Part shown: positions 1 through 11,769 of the stretch, piece by piece
How positions within the stretch are numbered: position 1 is the stretch's first letter
Layout: each line of letters opens with the position of its first letter
NCBI GenBank assembly: GCA_014529385.2
Contig: CM043964.1
Coordinates: forward strand, 136,293,920-136,357,919
Direction: 5' to 3'
From: Adiantum capillus-veneris
Lineage: Eukaryota; Streptophyta; Polypodiopsida; Polypodiales; Pteridaceae
DNA length: 64,000 nt
Position numbers and translations under genes: made by a program
The notes under the pieces: generated by a model
Seen by the model: only the letters and a program-made list of their open reading frames with translations
Databases searched by the model: none
Told to the model about the DNA's origin: nothing

Positions 1-1600
1 GCGCCTAAAAATATTCTTGAGGGAAAGGAAATAACTTGCCTTTGACATTGAGAAGATAGCTTGGATAAAAATATCAAAAATTGTGTCCAACTTGAGCACC
101 TTAAGGGGAGTTTAAAATGAGATGTAGGGTTTGGAAGAATTCTGCCACAATTCTACTCTGGAGTTGTGGTCGCTATGTGATTGGTTAGAGAAGGGAAATG
201 ATAAATCAAAGCAAGAAAGGATGCTGGAAACTTGGATTTCATGGTGGCATGCTTGAAGAACCGTTTAATACATACGCGTCTCTGATAGAAGGAGCACATT
301 GTAGCTTTCGGCTTGATAGAGACAAAGGTGACAAAGCAAGTAGGTATAAGTGCATTTTTAAGTTTTATTTCTAGATTTTTTTTTTGCTAATTCATGTTGT
401 GCTATAGGTTTACCTTGCATACAAAAATAGTTTTCAGGTGCATAGGCCTATTCCGAGGTTGTGTCAACATAGTCAAACTCCTGGATTAGATAGGACATTA
501 GAGATTTGTCATGTGGTTGTGTAGAACAATTGGTCACACTCCAAAGAGAGCCATAGGGAGTGTAGAATCCCACACGGGCTATGTAGGGGTTCCTTACTCG
601 CACTTCAGAGATGGGGTAGGGGTTTGTCACTTTGTGTTGTGTATGCAAATACTCACACTTCAAAAGCTGGCAAAATATACAAACATATCTAGAATTTTTC
701 TATCCAATATAGTTTATTTTACACGCTAGAGATAGAGCTAAACTATAGTGTAAATAAAGTATACACATTGCCACATTTGAAGAGTGAAGAGTTAAGTTTA
801 AATTTCTCTTCATCTACAAATGTGTCAATGTTTGTATTTTTCTTTCACTATTGTTTATGCTTTTGTTTTACGTATCAAACTCACCTAAGCAATAATATCA
901 GATAGTGAGTGCTAAGTTTATATACTCTCTACGTGTGACTTGTAACTATGACAAATAGCCTTTTTCAAGATGTGATGATTAATGGTTTGATTGTTGCGTT
1001 GTGTTAGAGATTGCTTCACACTTCAACAGTGATTAAATGGATTATTTAATTTTTCAATCAACTTAATAATAGTGACCACTCTTGTGTTATAGCTATAGCT
1101 CACATAATTGGGCTATTAGTGCGTATCGTACACTTTTTGTAGCCCAATGACTACTTTCATGTGACGTAAACTTCCATTGATCTGTGTTTAGTAGTATCCA
1201 CACTTGTGTTTTTAACTCACACAGTTGGACTACTTTTTCATAACGTTAATTTTTAGGCATTTGTTTACTAAATTGAATGTATATTTCTTCAAATATTGAT
1301 AACAAAATCTTATTCCAAAATCATAACCATTAAAAATTGTATATATCTCATTTGTTGCAAAAAATTATTCACTTTAAATCTTTTTAAGTCTTGATATTAA
1401 ACATTCTCATATTTCAGCATGTTTGAAATTTGAATTATTCTCTTGGTGTTAATCTTTATCTTAATAGACAGACCAAAGACGAAGCTCTCACGAGCACACA
1501 CAAAACCGTCATTGAAGCTATTATTTGCTATCTACACGGTGTGGAAGAGAAGCAGTTGCGTTGATGTTTTGAAATTGAGAGCCTTCTAGATTCAATCATT
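1..1600. other. Intergenic sequence, no gene supported
   Basis: AT-rich sequence with no reading frame that resembles a protein. The only structure seen is a weak duplication: the stretch from about 1076 to 1125 (cttgtgtt, then agctcacataattgggctatt) is echoed at about 1197-1246 (cttgtgtt, then aactcacacagttggactact), so the two copies lie roughly 120 bases apart. No function is implied. Confidence 0.5.
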
Positions 1601-1611
1601 TTGTCAATACA

Positions 1612-3139
1612 TTGACAAAACATTGCTTTGAGTCCTTACAAAAATCATTCCCCTCAATATCATTTGATATTTCAATTTTCAATGGCAGTCAATCGCAGGG
1701 GCTTGTTAAGCAAGTTTTGGGCCAAGTCTTGGCTGCTTTTAATGCTCTGCAAAACCCTGAAGTTCGCTCTCTTCCTTTAGTACACGAAAGAATGCAATTG
1801 GTTCATCAATTGCATGTAGAAATGAAAGGAAAGAGCAAGATAGAAGGCCCTAGCAAAATATTGAGAGTGGTTCATCCTCCAAGCGATCCATTGAGACAGA
1901 AACTTCTCCAGCTCAATCGGTCAATGTAGAAGGAGTAGCCCAAGGTGATGATTCACTAGTATTACACCTTCTACAGGATCGACATGTTTTCCACTTGCAA
2001 GCTCCCCAACTCAAAGAAGGTAGATCGGCATATGTCAAGAAATTTTATGTACTGTATCCTGCCTTCTCAGACCTTGTGTATGCAGCTAAAGTATTCAAGA
2101 TCCAGCCACACAAGCCAACTGCTGCACAACAAGACATGGAAGAAGCCACCACTTTAAATATCCAACACCGAGGTATAATCTTGCCACTTGGAATTGTGTG
2201 TCACTCCCCACAACCAATGCATATCTTCAAATGTTGGAACGGAGGCCATGTGGAGCAGTGGATACAAGCATGTCACTCGGATAGAAGTAAGCTTTCCATC
2301 AAAGAGTTTTTGCAAACAGTTGGTAGTATAGTGCACTTCCAAGACAATATCTTACACATTGTCAATGCTCAACTGTAGACATTGAAGTTCTTGCATAACC
2401 ATGATTTTTTGCACAACGACCTTCACCCTCACAACATTATGTTGCATTTTGCCAAAAAAGGTGTATGTTGTGGCATTATATGTCCAAACCACTTTGTTCG
2501 GAATACGCTTTTCAAAAAAAGTGGCCACACAAAGGGGAAATCCACCAGTAAATCTCTCTGACTTGCAATATGTGGGTTTACTCAAGTTCTTCTCTAACAA
2601 TTTATCCGACAACAATGAGTTATCCCCAATAATCACCAAATTGCCATATATTTCACTCAGTAGTGCTAGCACATTACATATTGGGGAAGAGAATCAACTA
2701 GGATGATAAACCTTCTAACACAGTAATTGGGCTTGGCTGCATTGTCGACAAGGTTTCAGTGCAAAACAAGCAAAGACCCCAACCATCACAAAAGTGTCAT
2801 GTCGTTCTTGTACTAGAGGAGCATGAAATCATTATGGAGATGGCAAGCCAGGGAGTTGACCTAGCAAGCCAAGGTGAAACTCCTACAGGCTTGAGGTTGA
2901 AGGTGTTAGAGCTTGAGACACAGCTCGATGCCACCAAAAGAGAGCTTGCACTATCTCAAAGCAAGCTTGAAAATTACAACAAGAAGTTTGGTTCCCTTGC
3001 ATAAGATGATGTTAGAGCTGCTACCACAGCCAATCTTGATGCATTTTTGGCTACACCGACCAACTCTGCATCTCTTGCCTCTGATGAATTTTCCTTGAAT
3101 GAGATTTTGGAAGATCTCACTCAACATGATGAGTTGTAA
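1612..3139 (+). pseudogene. Unrecognised coding relic with coiled-coil C-terminus
   Basis: A chain of plus-strand frames with protein-like composition runs from 1612 to about 3139, broken by frameshifts and stops: 1612-1929 (105 aa), 1995-2378 (127 aa), 2401-2706 (101 aa) and 2759-3004 (81 aa). After the TAA at 3002-3004 the same frame stays open for about 44 codons to a stop near 3137. The C-terminal part contains a heptad-like stretch (LRLKVLELETQLDATKRELA) that suggests a short coiled coil, then an acidic tail ending in LEDLTQHDEL. I do not recognise the family. It could be a host gene whose introns I have not resolved, a captured gene fragment, or part of an old mobile element. It lies head-on to the hAT relic that follows. 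That these frames belong to one gene is inferred only from order and strand. Confidence 0.3.
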
Positions 3140-3539
3140 AAAGCTGTAAATTCTATTGCTGTGATCCTCCAAGCCAACTTTTTGTAATCATTTTACATAA
3201 TCAACTTTGATATTTAACACTTTGTCTCTTTTCATCGTGGTTACAAATTCTTTACAATAAGTTTAAAATTAAAGTGATTGACAATCGTACGACACAAAGT
3301 GACATGGCAAAAAGAGAGAGATCATAAGATATGGCCAACAAACTCAAGTTGATTACAAGTACATTGTATCAAAAGAATTTTTAAACAATGTCATCACAAT
3401 CAAACACCAGAACCATGTCATCAACTTTTTCCATGTCTGAACATTCTAAAGCCACCTCCCACTCTGACTCACCCCGTCACTATGCACCTCAACAAAAACT
3501 GCTTCATAAGTTTGCTTTATACCAAAACAATGTATAGAT

Positions 3540-5690
3540 GATCTCATTGCAATGTTGGTTGGAGCATGCAACAATTTCATATTAACAAACATATATACCA
3601 GAGCCTCAACTCATTCTGGTTTTAATCTATTTATCTCTTAGTGTGTAAGAAGCCAAATGTAGACCAATTTCTCTTGCAGCTACCACTTGAAGCATCTATC
3701 AATAATAGTCTGACAGCTACGTGTTCCAGTTCTATCTTTTCTCCACCATATTCTTTCCACCACATAGATGTGCTAATTTTTTTGATGGCGTCAATGTGCC
3801 AAGGATCACCATACATACCAACCCTATTGGCATAGTCAACACATTGATGAAACACATCTTTCCCCTCATCCAACCCTAAGAGTTGCATGCACACAGCTTT
3901 GAAACCACACATCACTTTTGAATTGGAGGATTCTTCATGGAGCTGCAATTTTGGATCCAACGCAAATGCTGCGCTGTGTAACGGTGTCTGCATTTGCACC
4001 CATCAAGATTCTACGTATGAAACTAGAAATGTTTTATCCTAACAGTGTATTATTGAAAGTCTTTGAGCTTGTCAATGGCTTTTGACATATACCAATATAC
4101 CTTTCCAAAGACAAAAGAGTCTTTATCCACCAAGCGCAGCAGGTCCACAAAGGGTTTAGTAACATTGACAACTTTTTCCACATTTCTCCTGAGCAGTGGA
4201 GAATTGATGAGTTGATGAACCCTTGATGTTGTAGCTTGGTAGCTAGGATATTTGCTAAGCCATGCATCCCATCGTCTATCAGCAACTATCTCCATTAGCA
4301 CATGTCAAACATCTTTCAGTGTTGACAATACATAATATGTAGTAGCAAACCAAGTCACGCAAAATATTTGTAATGCTTTGCTAGACGGCTTGGTTCTGAA
4401 CAGAGCATATGAAAATTGATGCTCTATTATGAACTTTAATATTGTGTTTGCTTCCAACAAAGTAGTCTTTATTTTGTCAAGTTTGCCAATGTATTTTAGA
4501 AGCAGATTGATAGTATGTGCACTGCATGGTACCCATGTTAATTCCAGATACTTTGCTTGAATTGCAAGACCTACACCTTTGTAATTTGCAACATTGTCAG
4601 TGATGATGGTTGTACATTCTTTGGCCCTCCAACTTTTGATATAGCACATTCATAGATCTTTGAAAGGAAGGAAATAGTTTTTTCCATCAAGGACGTGTCA
4701 ATGGCTTCTAAAAATACTGACCCTCCAGAAAACAACGTTCAACTTGCATGTGTTAAGCATATCGCCAGCGTTCATTCTGAGCCAGGATCAAACTCGATTT
4801 TTTGGTTAAAAAAGGTCAATCTTTGTTGTTGATGATCTCTTGGTTAGTTACCAGCTCTTGCCAATAACCGTAAGCGGAACGGCCATCGGCAAGGCGAATC
4901 ATCTTACGTCCCGGGATTGGGGCCAAGCGGAAAAAATCAGCATCACATTAATTAAATGTTTTTTTTTGACAAATGGTCCATCCATCCAAAGCTATAGTAC
5001 ATCCAAAAGTAGGAACATATTCCAACGCTTTATACCTCATCTTTGACTTTGTCAACATACTCTATGCGCATTTTATTATAATCTAACATCACAAATCCTT
5101 TTTTGGTGGTGCTCATCAATGCATCTTTGAAGATAGGGTTCCACACTACATTGAATGGAATACCACATGCGAGAAATGCTTGCATCCACTTCAAATGCAG
5201 CATGTATAACCATTGTTTATCAAAAGATTAATAGAGTGTTTGATCCATAGATAACCGTCTTTCAATACCATCGGTACAATTTCTCTTTGAAATAGATGCA
5301 TTACTAGATGAATCTACGTCGAAGGATGGTGTACCGTGCACTCCACTATAGAAACAAGTATTAAAGGAATTCTGGTCTCTATTCTCAGTCTCCATTGGAT
5401 TCCGCTCCTCATCCATAGCAGGTCCTTCTTCATCCATTAAATCTTCTCTTCCCATAGTACGATCGCTTCTACTTACCCCAAGTCTACTTTTTCCCTCAAG
5501 GACAGCCTTTACTCTTCATACATAATCCGAAAATCTTTCATATATGTCTTGTGGAGGCAAGGTACAAGGCCCAACATTGCCTGGCACTTTGAACAAATTC
5601 TCTTTGATCATTGTAGCATTGCCACTGAACACATGGTGACAAGACTTGCACTTCACTCGAGATGCAATTCGTCTGGGCACTATTTAATGC
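3540..5690 (-). pseudogene. hAT-superfamily transposase relic
   Basis: Reading leftward, the parts of a plant hAT transposase occur in the expected order. A BED-type zinc finger lies near 5680-5550 (VKCKSCHHVFSGN, then a KVPGN motif); the histidine expected in IKEHL is Asn here, so the finger looks damaged. An acidic linker follows at 5455-5228. The region before the catalytic core (FLACGIPFNVVWNPIF) is near 5190-5120, and an LDGWT motif near 4990-4965. The DUF659-type core (SGGSVFLEAIDTS, then TDNVANYKGVG and WVPCSAHTINLLL) spans about 4730-4305. The dimerisation tail (SCKRNWSTFGFLHTKR, then INRLKPE) reaches about 3540. Several frameshifts and stops make it non-functional. Between LDGWT and SGGSVFLEA the gene is split by foreign DNA, annotated separately. 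An intact protein of this class would be a cut-and-paste transposase acting in the nucleus. No terminal inverted repeats were identified. Confidence 0.85.
4732..4946 (-). other. Insert carrying 5' end of 16S/mt-18S-type rRNA
   Basis: The reverse complement of 4743-4795 contains the conserved start of bacterial-type small-subunit rRNA: GAGTTTGATCCTGGCTCAG, then AATGAACGCTGGCG and ATATGCTTAACACATGCAAG. The ATATGCTTAACACATGCAAG and GAACGTTGTTTTC spellings recall plant mitochondrial 18S rRNA more than most bacteria. The remaining ~150 bases (4796-4946) hold a 40-codon minus-strand frame that I do not recognise (it includes RLADGRSAYGYW). The block sits inside the hAT relic, between its LDGWT and SGGSVFLEA motifs, with little transposase sequence missing. 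The simplest reading is organellar DNA, possibly two joined pieces, captured during break repair. A bacterial source is not excluded. Confidence 0.7.
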
Positions 5691-5989
5691 ACATAGGTCC
5701 ACTCATGACCGCGAACCATGATGCACAAAAGAGATCTGTAAAAAATAGACAATTGTAATTTGAAAATTAAATTACAATCATGCTTTACGATTTTGTACAT
5801 TTGTACATAGTAGCCCCCACATTCTTTAGCCACTTGGGCCATGTTGGCCTTCAAGTGGAGATTGTTGGGTTTCAGGCCCATGGCCGGTTATGGCCGGGCG
5901 GACAACCGCCCACTTATTCTTTAGTTCATATAGAAAATAAGGAGGAGAGATATATTACTCTCTCATGCTCCACCCACAACATTCTTTTC

Positions 5990-6325
5990 ATCCCCTTCTC
6001 CTTCCCTCTCTTGCACTCACCGCAGCATCTAGGCACATCAGCAACTACAGTAACTCTGCGGCAACATCCAAATGTTTGTTGCTTTGAGTATAGTGAGCTA
6101 GGTCATTATATGAGTCATTGTCCTAGTAGCAACAACCACAAATGACATTCTTGTAGCACCAAATGGTAGAGGTCAACTGGTACGTCGTGGAGGAAGGAAC
6201 GCAAGAAGAGGTCGTGGAAGAGGAGCGATGGCTCAAACTCATGCCATTATTATGGAAGAGCAAATAGTAGGAGACCAAGCTGAAGAAAGAGCAATTCTAC
6301 ATGCCACAATTGACAACCCTAGTGC

Positions 6326-6327
<2 letters not shown>
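5990..6327 (+). pseudogene. Possible Ty3-type gag zinc-knuckle relic
   Basis: A plus-strand frame near 6080-6145 reads CFEYSELGHYMSHCP. This resembles a CX2CX4HX4C zinc knuckle with the second cysteine replaced by Tyr. In a shifted frame it is followed by an Arg/Gly-rich linker (RRGGRNARRGRGRG, about 6180-6228) of the kind that precedes the protease in plant gypsy polyproteins. A GA microsatellite then interrupts the frame. No protease, RT or LTR was recognised nearby, so this is a weak call. Confidence 0.3.

Positions 6328-6362
<35 letters not shown>
6327..6362. repeat. (GA)n microsatellite
   Basis: About 36 bases of alternating AG interrupt the weak gag-like frame. They also create an artificial Arg-Glu repeat in the translated frame. 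Confidence 0.95.
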
Positions 6363-6365
<3 letters not shown>

Positions 6366-6419
6366 TGCAATATATATTTTTCCATCAAAAGATCATTGGA
6401 CCACTTAAATATGGATTAA

Positions 6420-7590
6420 CGACATCTCTCTAGCCTATGTATTTGTTTATTTATACGGCAATCAAGTGCCACAACTGTATGCTCTTGTCTTGGCCCCTAC
6501 TAGAAAAATAGCGGGTGTGAAAGTATTTTTAATCATCAACGGACATCATTCAATTTGTGGTACTCAATCAATATATTAAATAGGTGTGGATAAAACAAAT
6601 ATGATGTTAGCAAAGTTATCCAAAGAGCAAGGGCTATGTAACCTAATTGCACTTCCTTCTAGCACTTTGTGCATAGAATATTGAAATGAACAAGTTATAT
6701 TTTGCCATCAAAATATAGTTAAGAGAGGTTTTTTTTTAACTATTGTGGTAATATTTAGACTTTATAGGCAAAATATAGCATGGGAAGTTATTTTTTTGTG
6801 TTTGAAATATAGAGGCAAAAGTTAGATGTGATAATAATTAGATCATTCTACCTTATTTTGCTGCCAAAATATAGCAAAGATAAGTAATTTTGTGTCTTGA
6901 ATATAGTGGCTGACTACTATTCTATATTGTATTTTGTAGGTGAATTATCAACATGACCCAATCTATGGTATACATTCAGATCTCATTATTTTTCCCAGAG
7001 ATTAGCTTTCCCTTGTGGTTCACAAATGTATGAAACATTTACTTTGTAGAGCCAAAAAGGAGCAAAGAGGTTTGCAATTTCATCAAGACAACCCAGGCCC
7101 AAAAACGCTTTCAAGATTTCTTCTAGCAAGGTGCCTACACAAGAGGATTAGACGATGGAATTTGTCCCTCCTCTTGTTGAAAAAGATATTGGCTTGCAAG
7201 AATTGGAGCATGCAGAAGGGGAGAATGAAGATATGGAATATACTCAAAATGATGATGATGACATTGAGCAAGAGGTGGAAAAGCTTGTTCTAGGTGTCTT
7301 TGAAAAGACATTGGATCAAAAATACTAAAATTTATAACCATCAATTAAGGTAAGCATGTGCCAAAAAATCCATTCATGTCATTGTATAATCAATAAAAGG
7401 GTCAGATAAGTAAGGGCTATGTTCCTACTAAAGGCCTTTTCATTCTTTCTTTATGTCTTCCTGATGGAACCATAAAATATGTGGGATGAAGAAGTGAAAT
7501 CCATAGGGGAATATAAGCATTGGTGAGCAATTAACAAAGTATTCGAGGATGACATTGCAGATGATCCAACCTAGTCTTGCCTATTTGGAG
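6420..7590. other. Non-coding stretch with one acidic frame
   Basis: Mostly AT-rich sequence without a recognisable gene. A phrase of the type CAAAATATAG recurs near 6709, 6769 and 6865, with nearby related text (TTTTGTGTxTTGAATATA), suggesting a decayed local repeat. From about 7081 to 7328 one plus-strand frame, interrupted by a single stop, reads as an acidic peptide (EFVPPLVEKDIGLQELEHAE, then MEYTQNDDDDIEQEVEKLV). It looks more protein-like than the overlapping longer frame but is not recognised. Confidence 0.35.
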
Positions 7591-7871
7591 AAATGTTTTA
7601 TGTTTGCGGGGGTAATCATCAGACAACATCTTGGATGGCAATTATTAAAGAAGTATGGGCTAGAGGTAAGGACAAGCCCATCAAAATTAGATCAAAGCTC
7701 ATTGAATTATATCTAAACCATGAATTTAAGTTATTGGCTACTCTTCTAAGATTTAATTTGTACGTTGTTTACTTTATAATGCATACGCCAATAATGTTCC
7801 TACTTGTTTTGAAACTAGTTATTATTTTATTGTGCAGAATGAATGAGATTCTATTGTTCTCACTAGTTTGA
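7504..7871 (+). pseudogene. Unrecognised coding relic with GNH motif
   Basis: A plus-strand frame reads FEDDIADDPT, a stop, then SCLFGEMFYVCGGNHQTTSW and MAIIKEVW, continuing as hydrophobic sequence to 7871. Tryptophan and glycine spacing around GGNHQTTSW suggests a real protein ancestor rather than a chance frame. I do not recognise the family. No adjoining motif gives context, and the frame is broken at both ends. Confidence 0.25.
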
Positions 7872-10800
7872 GGGACTATTTGCAATATAGTAGTACTTCA
7901 CGCTCTTGTATTTTATGGAGGATTTCTCACCCATTGAAAAGTTAGCTATTGAGAAAACTCGTGAGAGAGAAGTGGTCAAATAGTTTGGTATCCACTGACA
8001 AAACCCTTACTTGCTTGTATGGTGTTTTTGGTGAGTATTCAAATTAATATAAAGCTTTTCTATAGGAAAGTAGTATCCTCTCATCCTTTCTTTAGATGCG
8101 TTCACTTTCAGGAAAGTTACAAAATGGGGTTGGAGAAAGAAAAAACAAAGATCCTTGTTGCACTTTCAAAGGAAGAGACAGAGAGAGAGCAAAGGCTTGT
8201 CTTAGTGTGAAAGTCTCTGACCAAAACCTTTGTGAGAAAGATTCATAGAGTGATTAAGTTATAATATTACTATAAAATGTGTTTTTTGAATGTATGGAAT
8301 ATGTATATTCATACTTGAATATCTATATTTAACTTGCAAATGTATGTATTATCAATCCAAGGTTGGGAAAGCCCTGGTTTGAAGTGCTTCGGGGTATATC
8401 AATGTTTGACGTCTCTAGAAATATTTCTTTGGATAAATTATACCAAGTTTCCATTGTACCTTGCCCTTCAAACAAGAATCTCTCTATGTTGGATTTGGTA
8501 GGTGCTTAAAGAGCTCTTATGGTCTTCAGGGTGGTGACCGTGAGTTCATAAAATGGTCTACAAAAGAGGAATGGATGGAACAACTCTTGTTGGAGGCCTC
8601 ATTAGGAAAATAGGAACCCTCCACACTTGCCTTGTTTGTCACGGATCTGTAAAACCTTCAACTTTGGACTCTCATAACTTCTACACGGGGCTCCGTTTGA
8701 GGAGCCGTCTAAACCGGCTCATACATCATCTCAAAGATTACATTCTAAAACTTGAACTTGGCACTCCAAACACTTTGAACTTACATCCCAATTGGCCCTT
8801 TCTAGAGCACTCTTGGCCTAAAAAACCACATTAAGCATACATTTCCATTGCCCTTTGCTTGCCTAGGGTCCTCACACCTAATTAAACCCTTTGCCATGCA
8901 CCAATATGCACCCCTTAGCATTGCTTGGCACACTTTCTAGCTTCGACCAGCTTTGTATGTACCAACAACATCTTCAACATAAACGTGGAAGATATTGCAA
9001 CATCCTTTGATGTCACATGTACTACATTTGTTCCTTGAAGCACCCATCAACTCCATCCTTCACATTGCATGCTTTTGTTTGACAAATTTCTTGTATGCAC
9101 ATAGAGTGTCCCCTAATTGGCACTTGCATTAGACACTCTTCCTTTGTTTCTCCCAAGCACTCACCAACTCCAACATTGACTTAGTAGAAATGGTCTGATT
9201 TTGAAAAATCCCAAATATTTGAAATTTTCAAAAAAACTCAAAACTCAAATCTATCTTCTTAAAAGCCCCCTATATCTATTTTATGGTGAAAAAAAAAAAT
9301 TTGACCTCCAGAAGTCAAAATGTGCACCAAAAAACCCTAAATTTTGAAATTTGTAAAACCTTTTGAATCTGCATTTTCTACTCTCCAAAGTCTCCCCAAA
9401 ACTATTCCATACCTAAAAAGTGATTTTCTCTCTTTAGAACCCCCTTTCTAAGCCCTCCTTGGTTGCAACCATCACACTCACCCCCTACTCCAACACTATC
9501 TCTCTACTGTCATGTCCATTGCAGTAGCAAGGAAGTTCCTCTCTCCTCCCCTCCCAGCTCCCATTGCCACACCAAGTAAGAGTCATCCACCTTCTCCTAT
9601 CTCCATTGCGGCACCAACCATGCTCCTCCCCTCTCTACCACTCCCACCTCCCATTGGCACACCAAGAAAACTCATTCCCTTTCTCCCACCTACATTGTAG
9701 CAATGAGCAAGGTCCTCATCCTCCTCCTAATTTATTTTACTCACCCATGGAAATCTCTACTCCACAAAGGCGGCCAAAGGATGAGGTCACAGCACTTGCA
9801 TGCCACAACACAAGAGGTATAGATAGTGAGTGGGTGCCACAAGAATTCACCAAAGGTGCTTGGGTATACATGCAACCATCTTCTATTGGCCCTCACCGTG
9901 TTCAAAACCGTGCAAACTTGGATCATCATTGGAAAGGAAAGCTCCTTGGCTTCAAGAATTGCAAGGACAAGGGGAACGTATCCATTGTGCAACATGTTTT
10001 CTCAATGTCAAGCATGCAATTGCAACACCCAGCTCAATTCCCAGCACATTGAAGTACATGTTTTGAGAACACAAAGCTGGGTTTGAAGTCACAGTGGAAT
10101 GTTTTTATGGATTTTGGCTTGATTTTGCAGTTATATTTTCATCTACATTGGTGGAGAAGTAGCCACCTCATAGCTTCTCTGCACATTTAATACTATATGT
10201 GTGGATAATGGAGCAACAATTTTTGTACACCTTTTCCTAGCCAAATTGGTTCAGAGAAGAACTTTCTTCTATTCTCACTCCTATATTGTGTATACTTCTA
10301 CATAAGGCTATGAGAAGATTGAACCCATCAAGGTATCTTCCTTATTAAGTATGGAGTGGCCATAGCCAGACTTATGGGCGGTAGCATCTTTCAAGAAAAA
10401 GATGATAATAGATGTCCAAAGCTCCTTGAAATATTCTAAAGCTTCATAATCCGTGGGCTTGAGTTGGTGTTTTCCTATTCATTGATTTTGTGCATACCTT
10501 TAAAGAGTTTGCATTTGCAAAGACAACCACAATGATTGTATGTAAAGATGTGCATTATGAGGATTTAGGGAGGCTTTTAGAAGAGCACTCGAGTTTTGTG
10601 GAGGGCATGGACAATGGAGATAGGTACCATTGTAAGGTTGGAGCATCAAGTATGGGGATGTGCTATATAAAATCCCGCACATCCTTGTACTTACAATTTC
10701 ACTATGATCGTTGGATGTGCATGCATGGAGCGTGGATTTTCTTACAGTGTGTAGATGGAGCTATTGCAAGCTTTACATTATAGTGAAAATGTCCAATGAT

Positions 10801-11560
10801 GCTTTGGAAGTTGTCCAAGTGAACAAGCATTGGAATCTCAGTAACATGCGAGAACATTTGTCAATTTTGTCTCCAAGGTCACAAGGTGAGAATCCTTCCA
10901 CCAAATTTTTAATCCATCAAAGTTTGACGACCATTGCCTACTTATTGTTGATTATCTGCAAATTGGAAAGAGAGAGGAAGACAAAATGAAGGTTCAAGAT
11001 TATTGGGACATGGATGGAACTATGCTATCATTGTTATAGCTTTGTAACTCTCACATTTTTTGAAGCAATCCCCTCTGAAATCAATTTGCTCAGCTTTAGA
11101 AAGTTTTGGACTGTGAATATAATTTTTCATTCTACAATAACCATCTTGTGTACAACTTGTTTTAGTGTCGTTTTTACTTATTATTGAAATCTATACATCA
11201 CAATGAGACAAAAGTCCATTTTTTAAAAAAGTGCCTTTTTTTAAAAGGAAACCATTATAAAAGGGGGCCCTCGATAAATGATTCTAACTTTTCACTTTCG
11301 CAACCATTGAGCTCTTCCACTTTCTTTCAACACTCCGAACTAGATATAGATGCCTTCACAGCCTCTGCTTCTGCATCCACAGCCACCTCTTTGTCACTCT
11401 TCAACCTCTTCCTTAAGGATACCAACTACAAGGGAAAGTTGGAACTTCATACCTTTTTCACTCATCTCCCTGACCTTGATGCCACAGTTTCCCTCCACAC
11501 ATGGATGCATTTGCCAAGATTTAGTATTTATTCACGAGCACATCATAAAATCTAGCGTAA
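7872..11560. other. Gene-poor stretch, no feature identified
   Basis: Several open frames of 60-160 codons occur (for example 8553-8834, 9564-10052, 10490-10783, 11184-11555), but none shows motifs or composition I can tie to a protein. The C-rich stretch at 9420-9720 produces proline-rich frames in two phases, which is expected from base composition alone. No LTR, terminal inverted repeat or tandem repeat was noticed. Confidence 0.35.
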
Positions 11561-11769
11561 CAATTCGCCCACATGCAAGGATCTAGGTGCCTTGTAATCT
11601 CTTGTGCTACATCCACAAATGTGATCCCCCATTCTCCAAGCGGTTGAGACTGTTCCAAGAAATTTCCCTCAATGCATGCCATTTATTGGACGAGTAGGCC
11701 CCACGGGTGCCAACACTGAAGAAGTACAAATTGCGGGTGGAGTACCTTTCTTGGTTAGCTACACTCATG

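Noticed and set aside
4732-4946. Functional rRNA gene
   Set aside because: Only about 60 bases of the rRNA 5' end are present, so it is a fragment.
4840-5046. 68-codon plus-strand frame across the rRNA insert
   Set aside because: It spans the junction between the insert and hAT sequence and so cannot be an ancestral gene.
9512-10066. Proline-rich protein genes
   Set aside because: Overlapping proline-rich frames in two phases come from a C-rich stretch. No start context, domain or repeat supports a gene.
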